Source: Spirochaetales bacterium (GTDB lineage: Bacteria; Spirochaetota; Leptospiria; Leptospirales; Leptonemataceae). Taken from it: a DNA stretch of 64,000 nucleotides. Positions 7,655-14,747 of this stretch are shown piece by piece. How positions within the stretch are numbered: the stretch's first letter is position 1; every line of letters starts with the position of its first letter. Position numbers and translations under genes: made by a program. The stretch spans positions 1,426,001-1,490,000 of the forward strand of contig JABTUL010000001.1 in assembly GCA_015075425.1 (NCBI GenBank), read 5' to 3'. The notes below the pieces were generated by a model. The model was not told where the DNA came from. It did not search any database and worked only from the letters and a program-made list of their open reading frames with translations.

Positions 7655-8443
7655 TCACCCCACGGCATATTTGAGTGCAGCTGCATCCGCCACCAGTGCA
7701 TAATCACCGTCTTCGAAAGGACGCCATCCTACTGGAAATTTTCCGCGCATGCTCATCAGCACAACATCCGGTAGCCATGCCCGTGCCGGACGATTGATGC
7801 GAACCACAATGAATTGAATGGATTCAGCGTCCTTCTTGAGCAGCGGTTGCAATTCACTTGAGTAATGGGCCGGAACGTAGCCCACCGTCCAATCATTTTC
7901 CTTTTTCAAGGCGATAGCATGCTTATCAAATCGATTCTGAACATCAAGCAATGGGTACAGACGATCGCCTTCACTTAGCTTTTCCACCACTTCATCAAGG
8001 TGCTCGAAAACTGGAGTGCGGCTCATGGAGCTAACAAAGCAATGGATCTGAAAATATCCTTTAACCTCAGCCGGTTTGCGAAAGATGCGAAACCGGTCCG
8101 TAACCTTGCGACCTTCCGAGCGCTCCAAAACCTCGAAAGGCAGAGCTACGCTGTCATGCACGTCCAGCCCCAGGGACTCAATGTATTCCGCAAAATCAGG
8201 GCGGCCTGGGTCCATCAGGCGGTTCTGAAAGAACGGAAACAGGTCAGCCGTATCATAGGTCTGGCCGACATCAGCGAATTCAGGGATCTGGCCCATGCCC
8301 TTAAGGATCGCTTTATGGACTCCTTGAACGTACCGGAACGTTGTCTTTCCTGGTTGGTGGTCAAGGCGGCCCACAGGGATGTGCTCTCCCGTGAGATTAG
8401 CTTTCCAGACCAGAAACAGAGTCCGTGATTTTCTGGATTTCAT
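7655..8443 (-). CDS. HIRAN-domain protein paired with HipA-like kinase
   Basis: The 262-residue protein has an N-terminal region (LFLVWKA, GRLDHQPGKTTFRYVQG, LFPFFQNRLM, PDFAEYIESLGLD). This pattern is typical of proteins encoded next to HipA-like kinases. A C-terminal HIRAN domain (about 150-240) includes DVQNRFDKHAIALKKE and VGYVPAHYS. HIRAN domains bind DNA ends or single-stranded DNA in repair and chromatin proteins. The start overlaps the kinase gene by 47 bases in another frame, so translation is probably coupled. It is likely a DNA-sensing partner of the kinase; that role is inferred from domains and position. Confidence 0.75.
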   Translation of the reverse strand: MKSRKSRTLFLVWKANLTGEHIPVGRLDHQPGKTTFRYVQGVHKAILKGMGQIPEFADVGQTYDTADLFPFFQNRLMDPGRPDFAEYIESLGLDVHDSVALPFEVLERSEGRKVTDRFRIFRKPAEVKGYFQIHCFVSSMSRTPVFEHLDEVVEKLSEGDRLYPLLDVQNRFDKHAIALKKENDWTVGYVPAHYSSELQPLLKKDAESIQFIVVRINRPARAWLPDVVLMSMRGKFPVGWRPFEDGDYALVADAAALKYAVG

Positions 8444-9896
8444 TTGCGGTTACCTGCAGGTATTGAACAAAAAACTGCCTATCCTGGTCACTAACAAAAT
8501 CGGCGGGAATGCGGCTCACCATACGCTCTATTCGAGTGGCCCCGAGCCCCACTATGCGGCGCACCATATCCTTACAAACATCGGGGTTGCCATGAGCAGC
8601 CACTTCCCAGGCAAAACAGGCCCTGACCAGGTCTGGAAACCTGAGATACCCTTGCTGGCCGTAGATGGCACTGCGGCCACTCTGATAAAAGCGGCGCAGT
8701 TTTTCAGAATCCTCCAAATAATCTCTGGTTGGCCACCCCGGAGGTCGCATCCCACCCAGGCAGGGACCATGATCAAAGGTTGGAGCAATTCTTTGTTTGC
8801 TTACGGTACCTTTCGAGGTTTGGATGATCATCCAGTTGTCATGATGCCGGTCAGTATTCCCAACAAAGGCATCGAAAATGAAATACCGGAGCAGTACATC
8901 GCTATGTGGCCATGGTACACCAAACACTTCCAGAGCATGGAAGATATTCACCAGATTATAGGCGCTTTGTTTGCGTTTCTTGTCGCAGTCGTATCCGCTC
9001 AACTCAGGGCTCAAGCGCATGCATTCGCCACCAAGGACTGGACGGTCCGCATTGAAATCCAGGTATGATCTTCTCTTGCGCGATCCCTTGCGCGCTCCCG
9101 GAAAATCTGCCGAATCCTCCGGTGCAGGGATTACAAAGGATACAGATATAACACCGGGCTCTCCATTGGGGTCACGTCCCAGAAGCGTTATGGGAGCAGG
9201 CAGTCCGAGTTCCATAGCCAATTCTGCGCAGATTTTTTCGGACGCTGCTTCCACTGAGCCTGGCCGTTGCCATTTAAAAAGGCCTATCAACCCTCCGGGC
9301 TCCCGCAGCCAGTACCAGCGTTTTCTTTTTTTGCCCGTGCTCTCCGCTCCTGCAGAAATCAATTTCCCGACATCCATTACTGTGCATTGGCTCAATTCGG
9401 GATGCTCCCTCAGTATTTCCTCCGCCCGAAACTCTGGTTGAGTCGCTGGAACGCTGCTGTCGTCCAGGAAAACATGTGGGATGCGATCGGCATCTCTGAC
9501 AAAAATACAACAATCACCCTTATTATAATTCTTTAGCTGATCTCTCAGAATATGTGGATAGTAGAGGCGAAATTCCGGATCGCGTGGCTTGTCGGCGCGC
9601 ACATTATAGTAACACGAACTTACGAATTGTTCCTGAATTTCAGTGTCCGAATGCTGCTTTCTGAAAAGGTAGTGTACCGGCACCCAGCGATGGGCCAGCG
9701 GAAAGAGGCGTTCGGCGGAACGCGGAATTCCTATCTCATGTTGGTGAGAAGTGCCCGCCGGTAGATCCACCGCCGCGAGGCGCTTTTTAATGCAGACAAT
9801 GTCGGTTGAGGGGCCATTCCGGTTCTCCGCGTTCAACTCCGCATCATCCGCTGGGCCGTTGCCACCAGCAGTAAAACGCCTATTCCCTCGATCCAT
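8397..9896 (-). CDS. HipA-like kinase with EcoRII-N-like N-terminus
   Basis: The C-terminal two-thirds is a HipA-like kinase. It has a Lys in GLFKWQRPG, the loop GNTDRHHDNW (catalytic Asp and metal-binding Asn), and TFDHG in the DFG position. The N-terminal part (about 35-150 from this start) has KKRLAAVDLPAGTSHQHEI followed by GIPRSAERLFPL, and later RDQLKNYNKGDCCIFVRD. This resembles the effector-binding DNA-recognition domain of EcoRII-type restriction enzymes (a B3-like pseudobarrel). The open frame extends to 9923, but ATG 9896 has a good AAGGA upstream and is preferred. HipA kinases phosphorylate translation factors or other targets; the target here is unknown. The downstream partner encodes a HIRAN protein. 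Confidence 0.75.
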   Translation of the reverse strand: MDRGNRRFTAGGNGPADDAELNAENRNGPSTDIVCIKKRLAAVDLPAGTSHQHEIGIPRSAERLFPLAHRWVPVHYLFRKQHSDTEIQEQFVSSCYYNVRADKPRDPEFRLYYPHILRDQLKNYNKGDCCIFVRDADRIPHVFLDDSSVPATQPEFRAEEILREHPELSQCTVMDVGKLISAGAESTGKKRKRWYWLREPGGLIGLFKWQRPGSVEAASEKICAELAMELGLPAPITLLGRDPNGEPGVISVSFVIPAPEDSADFPGARKGSRKRRSYLDFNADRPVLGGECMRLSPELSGYDCDKKRKQSAYNLVNIFHALEVFGVPWPHSDVLLRYFIFDAFVGNTDRHHDNWMIIQTSKGTVSKQRIAPTFDHGPCLGGMRPPGWPTRDYLEDSEKLRRFYQSGRSAIYGQQGYLRFPDLVRACFAWEVAAHGNPDVCKDMVRRIVGLGATRIERMVSRIPADFVSDQDRQFFVQYLQVTANEIQKITDSVSGLES

Positions 9897-9920
9897 CCGT
9901 TCCTTTGAACTTTCACAGAG

Positions 9921-10055
9921 CATAGCATTGCCACTAGAAACTGCACCGTGCTATCCATGACCTGGATGCTGGCAGAGAGGGATGATCCGAACAGGATTGA
10001 AAGACTGGACGATGCGGTCCTGCATCATGTTGATTTCCTGCTCAGCTACGGTCAT
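9921..10055 (-). pseudogene. MNT-type nucleotidyltransferase remnant
   Basis: ATG 10055 has a strong GGAGGA upstream, yet the frame ends after 34 residues (stop TAG near 9953). The peptide contains QDRIVQSFNPVRIIPL, which matches the start of minimal nucleotidyltransferases, where VRIILFGSRA normally follows. Another frame then gives MDSTVQFLVAML, like the usual DSDIDLLVVM metal-binding strand. The GS and DxD core is destroyed. These proteins pair with HEPN toxins, so this may be a decayed MntA-like antitoxin. It occupies most of the gap between the kinase gene and the HEPN-like gene. Nothing else was recognised from 10056 to 10217. Confidence 0.45.
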
Positions 10056-10217
10056 ATACTATCCTCCATTCTCTCCAGGCTATTCAGACCGCCTCAGAAA
10101 GGATCCCTTCCAAATTTCCCTGAAACGTGTTGAACGCGTTCAGGGGCATCAAAAAAAATCCGTTCTGCGTTAGCAACCTCTGGTTCGGGATAAGGCCGAC
10201 TTTTGAGGCGCTATCCT

Positions 10218-10886
10218 CTAATCCAAAATTCTGAATGCAATTTTTCTTTTAACTATTTTCATTGTATAGCGGGCGATCAATTCTTGCGCCCCCTTTTTCA
10301 GGGCGATTTCTAAATCACCTCTTGAAGCGTAGGACTTTGCATTCTCTACTGCATCTTCGGCAATATCGGAAAATTTCAGCAAATTTACAAAGGTTGCGCT
10401 ATTTTGATCTGGACTGGCAAAAGTGCCATCCCATTGTTCATCAGGGTGAATAAACAAAGGGAGTTCTTCATCAGCGCCTAAGGTGAAACTTCTTAAAAGC
10501 TCCTTGTCGTTTGCGTTGCTTCCCTTTGGGATATTGACAAGGGAGTAATCGTGTATTATCGCGCACCTGAGCGCATACAAAACCTTGCATTCTGAGGAAT
10601 TCAAGTTCGAGAAATATCTGAGTGCATTAATGATTGATGGGCCTTTTTCGGGCTGCGCGCCTTTTGGCTTCACGGCAGTGCCAATCTGGTCAAGAACAGT
10701 GAAATATCCCATAGCCCCGAGCCAGCATCCAGCTTTTGCATCATCAATCAGGTTGCCTGTAATTAAATCCCGGCCAGTTGCAGCGCGTGCATCGCGCAAA
10801 ATAGCTATTAAGGTGGATATATGCGGAAATTTTCCATCAATGCCATCTTCTGACAAATACAATGAAATGGCCTCTTCTTCAGTCAT
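10218..10886 (-). CDS. HEPN-like protein in type I RM operon
   Basis: The 222-residue protein overlaps the end of hsdS by ATGA, so it belongs to the restriction operon. It contains LRCAIIHDYSL, an R-x4-H pattern like the active site of HEPN ribonucleases, within a helical context (SSECKVLYALRCAIIHDY). No other motif is recognised. It is AT-rich like hsdS. It could be an RNase-type effector or an accessory protein of the RM system. The nucleotidyltransferase remnant immediately downstream fits the MNT/HEPN pairing, though in the opposite order to some known pairs. The HEPN call is tentative. Confidence 0.6.
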   Translation of the reverse strand: MTEEEAISLYLSEDGIDGKFPHISTLIAILRDARAATGRDLITGNLIDDAKAGCWLGAMGYFTVLDQIGTAVKPKGAQPEKGPSIINALRYFSNLNSSECKVLYALRCAIIHDYSLVNIPKGSNANDKELLRSFTLGADEELPLFIHPDEQWDGTFASPDQNSATFVNLLKFSDIAEDAVENAKSYASRGDLEIALKKGAQELIARYTMKIVKRKIAFRILD

Positions 10887-12598
10887 CCAGCTAACTCCTC
10901 CACAACCGCATCCAGCATCTTTCGCCCTTCGTTCCGAGAGCTTGCAAGCCTTTCCTCCAGCTCATCGCAATATGCCATTAACCGTTCCACTTTTTCGGAA
11001 ATGCGCTCTTGCTCAGATAATGGAGCTATCGGAATTATTGCCGTATTCATTTTCGATAGAGTGACGCGCGGAATTCCCACGCCAGTCATATCTCCGCGTG
11101 TTTCGCTGTAGTAGAAGGGTGATCGCAGTACATGGAGCATGTATTTGTTATTTATTTCTTTTGGCAGCTTTAATAATGCTACGCTCGAAAGCATGCTAAA
11201 GGGTTCTTTCAGATGATTTATTGTTGCGATTCCAGTTGTTGCTCCGTCCTTGATATATAGAAGATCACCTTTTTCAGGATCGCAGCGCGAATAAATTTCA
11301 TCGTGAACTTTCTTTGTTACATATGTGATTCCATGTAGAAGGATTCCGCTTTCTTTTATATTTTTAGCAGTAACATATTTATAAGCGCCTGATTCGCTAT
11401 TTGGTGGCGAATGGTGGGTCCCGTCTGTAATTTTAGTACATGCTTCCCCCAGCCTCACCCACTCCCATCCTTTCGGCAACGCAAACGGTTTCTCATCTTC
11501 CCCAATCGGTGGCAGCTCCTTCTGTCTCTTGATCTTCCCCTCCTCTATCAGCTTCTCCTTCTCAGCCTTGATCCGCTTTAGCAGCTCACTGGCTGGCTCA
11601 TCGTTCGGGTCTTGCTTCACCAGCTTCCCCATCACCGCCAGTTGTAGTATCGTTTCGCGCAGAATCTTCACGTTCTCAGGCCGCCGCACCAGTAGATCAA
11701 AATTGGACTTCACTCGATTCAGATTGACCTGGAAGCTTTTCTGATCCTGCTCCTGGGTGAGCGCACCAAACGCCGCGCCATTCAAGGAAACCTGCACCGT
11801 ATCGCGCTCATTCTGCTGCGCTTCCAGCTCATCGCACAGGGCCATCAGTCGATCCACTTTTTCGATAATACGCTTTTGTTCTGCCAATGGCGGAAAAGGG
11901 AATGGTGCTAATTCAAATTTTTCATATTCAAGACTTTGCACAGTCATCCCAGTTTTAACTAACTTTTGTAAAATATATTGCTCAAAACCCTTCAGGACTA
12001 ATTTAATATATTCTGATATTCCTGATATAAACGGAATAATAACTTTCATATCTTGATTTACTGTGCAATCAACAAGATTGATCGCTACAGGAAGCTTTCT
12101 TTTAAGGATTCCGCTTCTAGCTACTATCAAAACTGAATTCTTTGGGATAAGTTTGACAGCAGAATTTTTTACTCCTTCCTCTGAAATTTTAAGTTCAGAA
12201 GTTGTAATATGTTCTTTGGCCATATCTTTTGGCGATACCCACAAAATTGGTCCGTCCCAAAAGCTGCTTTTGTTTTTGGAAGGCGTTCCTCCTCCTGCAA
12301 AAGTGCCAAGTTCGCATAAGCGTATCCATGCCCAGCGTTTAGGAGATTTAAAAAATTCATTATGTTCTGATATTTGAGGGAACGTTCTGCTCTTCTTGAT
12401 TTCGCCTTTGTTAATTAGCTTCTGCTTTTCTGAAAATAGTTTCTCAAGCAACTTGCTGGCTGGCTCATCGTTCGGGTCTTGCTCTACCAGCTTACCCATC
12501 ACAGCCAGTTGCAGAATTAGCGCGCGCATTTTTGAAATGGATTCTGGCGCATCCAGCACTAGATCGAATTCATCTTTCAGAATTTTTGTGATCTTCAT
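10883..12598 (-). CDS. hsdS: type I restriction specificity subunit HsdS
   Basis: About 571 residues with two target-recognition domains. The first contains KRWAWIRLCELGTFAGGG and the second PKGWEWVRLGEACTKITDG, and each is followed by a helical spacer ending in LAEQKRIIEKVDRLMALCDELE or SEQERISEKVERLMAYCDELE. The repeated LILQLAVMGKL / QDPNDEPAS segments mark the conserved central and proximal regions that bind HsdM. ATG 12598 has GAGGA at good spacing and begins MKITKILKDEFD; the open frame extends further upstream to 12664 without support. The subunit sets the bipartite DNA target. Target-recognition domains are lower in GC than the rest, as expected for exchangeable parts. Confidence 0.93.
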   Translation of the reverse strand: MKITKILKDEFDLVLDAPESISKMRALILQLAVMGKLVEQDPNDEPASKLLEKLFSEKQKLINKGEIKKSRTFPQISEHNEFFKSPKRWAWIRLCELGTFAGGGTPSKNKSSFWDGPILWVSPKDMAKEHITTSELKISEEGVKNSAVKLIPKNSVLIVARSGILKRKLPVAINLVDCTVNQDMKVIIPFISGISEYIKLVLKGFEQYILQKLVKTGMTVQSLEYEKFELAPFPFPPLAEQKRIIEKVDRLMALCDELEAQQNERDTVQVSLNGAAFGALTQEQDQKSFQVNLNRVKSNFDLLVRRPENVKILRETILQLAVMGKLVKQDPNDEPASELLKRIKAEKEKLIEEGKIKRQKELPPIGEDEKPFALPKGWEWVRLGEACTKITDGTHHSPPNSESGAYKYVTAKNIKESGILLHGITYVTKKVHDEIYSRCDPEKGDLLYIKDGATTGIATINHLKEPFSMLSSVALLKLPKEINNKYMLHVLRSPFYYSETRGDMTGVGIPRVTLSKMNTAIIPIAPLSEQERISEKVERLMAYCDELEERLASSRNEGRKMLDAVVEELAG

Positions 12599-12779
12599 TT
12601 TCCTCAAATTTCCGCTGCATTTCGCGCAATACTTCAACTCTGCCCTGCACAATTTTCCCACCAATCATATGCACGACCTCTTCGCCCAGTTTTTCATGGC
12701 GGTCCAGGGCATCGGCAACTGCTTTCTGTACGGCCTGAGTTATTATCTTGCTAAACGCCTTCATTTCGTCCTGAGTCAT
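12570..12779 (-). CDS. small helical protein between antitoxin and hsdS
   Basis: A 69-residue ORF from ATG 12779 (MTQDEMKAFSKIITQAV..) begins four bases after the antitoxin stop and overlaps the hsdS start by 29 bases. The product is charged and helical, with VADALDRHEKLGEEVVHMI and a C-terminal EVLREMQRKFEENEDHK. It has no recognised domain. Tight packing and a consistent amphipathic pattern favour a real gene over chance. It might be a DNA-binding or coiled-coil accessory to the toxin-antitoxin pair or to HsdS assembly. The function is unknown. Confidence 0.5.
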   Translation of the reverse strand: MTQDEMKAFSKIITQAVQKAVADALDRHEKLGEEVVHMIGGKIVQGRVEVLREMQRKFEENEDHKNSER

Positions 12780-12783
12780 ATTC

Positions 12784-13008
12784 TCAAGCAACGTAGCGCA
12801 TAATCTCAACTTCGGCCTGCCTTTGGGCTGCTGCTTGTACACTTTCTTGCACGCGGCTGGCCACAGTCTGGCTTAAATAGTATTCGCCGCAGTTTTCGCA
12901 AATTTCCGCCGGAACTTCTTTGATTACCACAATCGTGCTGGCCCGCTCCAGTGTTACAGTTGTGGTGCCTGAGCTGGTTTCTCCGTTCTTGCAGATAACG
13001 CACTTCAT
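12784..13008 (-). CDS. YgiT/MqsA-type zinc-finger antitoxin
   Basis: The 74-residue protein has two CxxC knuckles, CVICKNG at the start and CENCGEYYLSQTVASRV, separated by a beta-rich stretch. This is the N-terminal zinc domain of the YgiT/MqsA antitoxin family. Following family practice, it should bind and neutralise the DUF4258 toxin encoded just upstream, with a four-base overlap of the two genes. The helix-turn-helix half found in full-length MqsA is absent, which is normal for the short YgiT-type members. The pair lies inside the hsd operon, between hsdM and hsdS. Confidence 0.85.
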   Translation of the reverse strand: MKCVICKNGETSSGTTTVTLERASTIVVIKEVPAEICENCGEYYLSQTVASRVQESVQAAAQRQAEVEIMRYVA

Positions 13009-13289
13009 ACTTTTTTCCTTATTTTGAATTTGCTATCCCATTGTTCAGGGTCAGGATAATAGGCGGTGATTAATATGCATTCCATTGTTTCTGTCCTGGC
13101 CACAACCAGATGAAGCGGAGACTTTCCAGCAAAGCCAAGCAGCAAATAGCTGGGATGGGGCCTATCATCCAGATATTCTTCAATAACAGCGCTTGCCGCT
13201 ATGACCGCGGGCAGGGAGCCGATGTGGATGTCTCTGGAAACGATTCTTTCCATAGCATGCTTGCTGATATGCAGGGACCGGCATTCCAT
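13005..13289 (-). CDS. DUF4258 toxin-like protein
   Basis: The 94-residue protein opens LHISKHAMERIVSRDI and continues with LLGFAGKSPLHLVVAR, then ECILITAYYPDP near the end. These are the hallmarks of DUF4258 proteins, RelE-like predicted mRNA interferases found with YgiT-type antitoxins. The toxin gene comes first and the antitoxin second, as in mqsRA. It starts six bases after the hsdM stop. Location within an RM operon suggests a guard or addiction role, but that is inference. Confidence 0.8.
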   Translation of the reverse strand: MECRSLHISKHAMERIVSRDIHIGSLPAVIAASAVIEEYLDDRPHPSYLLLGFAGKSPLHLVVARTETMECILITAYYPDPEQWDSKFKIRKKV

Positions 13290-13295
13290 GAGTGG

Positions 13296-14735
13296 CTATC
13301 TTTCCAGGGCCTGCATCAGTTCGGTTTTTAATTCTCCACGCTTTTTTGCCACCTCTTCCAGCAGGGCTTTATAGCTTTTTAGCAATTCTTCCGGATCACC
13401 ATGACTTTCTTCCACGGCATTGGGATTCTTTATGTCCAGATTGTAATTGTTGGCCTTGATCCGATCGATCGGCACCTTCCAGGCGCGTTCGCTTTCTTTG
13501 CGCTTGTTCCACCATTTCTTTTCTGACTCGAATTCCTGAATGGTTATGGGTCGCGTTTTATTATAGGCTTTAGCTCCTTCGGGCAGGGGATGTTCATAGA
13601 ACCAGATTTCTTTGGTTGGCTCGCCTTTTTCAAAGAAGAGCAGATTCGTCTTTATGCTGGTATAGGGCGCGAACACCGAATTGGGCAGCCGGACGATCGT
13701 GTGCAAATTGCATTCTTCCAGCAGCTTTTCTTTGATTTTGGTCTTCACGCCCTCGCCAAACAGCGTCCCATCGGGCAAAACGATGGCAGCGCGCCCGCCT
13801 GATTTCAGAACATGCATGATCAAAACCAGAAAGAGATCGGCTGTTTCGCGTGTGCGCACCGCAGCCGGAAAGTTATTCTCAATGCCGTCTTCTTCCTGCC
13901 CACCAAAAGGCGGATTGGTCAAAATCACATCGACGCGATCTTTAGGGCCGTAGTCTTTGAGCGGTCTGGAAAGAGCATTGTCGCGCCGGATATTCGTGGG
14001 CACTTCCAGGCCGTGCAGGATCATATTGGTGATGGCCAGCAGGTGCGGCAGCGGCTTCTTGTCGATGCCCGTCAGCATCTCCTGAAGTTTTTCGCGATCC
14101 TTTGTGGTCTTGACATAGTTCGCGCGCACATGCTCGATCACCGAAGCCATAAAGCCGCCCGTGCCGCAGGCTGGATCGAGCACCTTTTCGCCCAGCTTTG
14201 GATCGATCATTTCCGTCATAAACTGCGTCACCGCGCGCGGCGTGTAGTATTCGCCCGCGTTCCCGGCGCTCTGCAAATCCTTGAGAATCTTTTCGTAGAT
14301 ATCGTTGAATAAATGCCGATCGTCTTTTTTATTAAAGTCAATCGCATTGATTTTGTTGGCCACCTGGCGCATCAGCGTGCCCGACTTCATGTAGTTGTAA
14401 GCGTCCTCAAAGACAGAGCGAATGATTCGGGTGCGCGGGTTTTTCTCAGAAACGGGAAGCTCCTTGAGCTTCGGGAACATATCGTTGTTCACAAAGTTCA
14501 AAAGTTCATCGCCGGTCATGCCTTCTTCGTTGGCCGCCCAGGCGCTCCAGCGATACTTTTGGGGCAGCGCCGATTTGTAGCTGTCGTCCATCAGTTCTTT
14601 TTCCAGCTCCAGATCGTCGTAAATCTTGAGGAAAAGCATCCAGACAAGCTGGCTGATGCGCTGTGCGTCGCCGTCCACGCCCACATCCTTGCGCATAATA
14701 TCCTGGATGGATTTTATAGTAGTGCTGACGCTCAT
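13296..14735 (-). CDS. hsdM: type I restriction DNA methyltransferase HsdM
   Basis: The 479-residue subunit has the HsdM N-terminal helical domain (SLVWMLF-type region at about 25-50, here SQLVWMLFLKIYDDLELE). The SAM-binding motif I LDPACGTGGF is at about 186-195, and the adenine-N6 methyltransferase motif IV NPPFGG at about 274-279. Motif X-like GEYYTPRAV precedes motif I. It modifies adenine in the HsdS-defined target and forms the M2S core of the complex. The gene follows hsdR by 12 bases and precedes the toxin gene by six, all on the minus strand. It looks intact. Confidence 0.96.
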   Translation of the reverse strand: MSVSTTIKSIQDIMRKDVGVDGDAQRISQLVWMLFLKIYDDLELEKELMDDSYKSALPQKYRWSAWAANEEGMTGDELLNFVNNDMFPKLKELPVSEKNPRTRIIRSVFEDAYNYMKSGTLMRQVANKINAIDFNKKDDRHLFNDIYEKILKDLQSAGNAGEYYTPRAVTQFMTEMIDPKLGEKVLDPACGTGGFMASVIEHVRANYVKTTKDREKLQEMLTGIDKKPLPHLLAITNMILHGLEVPTNIRRDNALSRPLKDYGPKDRVDVILTNPPFGGQEEDGIENNFPAAVRTRETADLFLVLIMHVLKSGGRAAIVLPDGTLFGEGVKTKIKEKLLEECNLHTIVRLPNSVFAPYTSIKTNLLFFEKGEPTKEIWFYEHPLPEGAKAYNKTRPITIQEFESEKKWWNKRKESERAWKVPIDRIKANNYNLDIKNPNAVEESHGDPEELLKSYKALLEEVAKKRGELKTELMQALER

Positions 14736-14747
14736 TTTTTCTCCGTA

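Noticed and set aside
9948-10133. Plus-strand ORF of 61 residues between the HipA-like and HEPN-like genes
   Set aside because: The minus strand here encodes a better-supported nucleotidyltransferase remnant with a strong ribosome-binding site.
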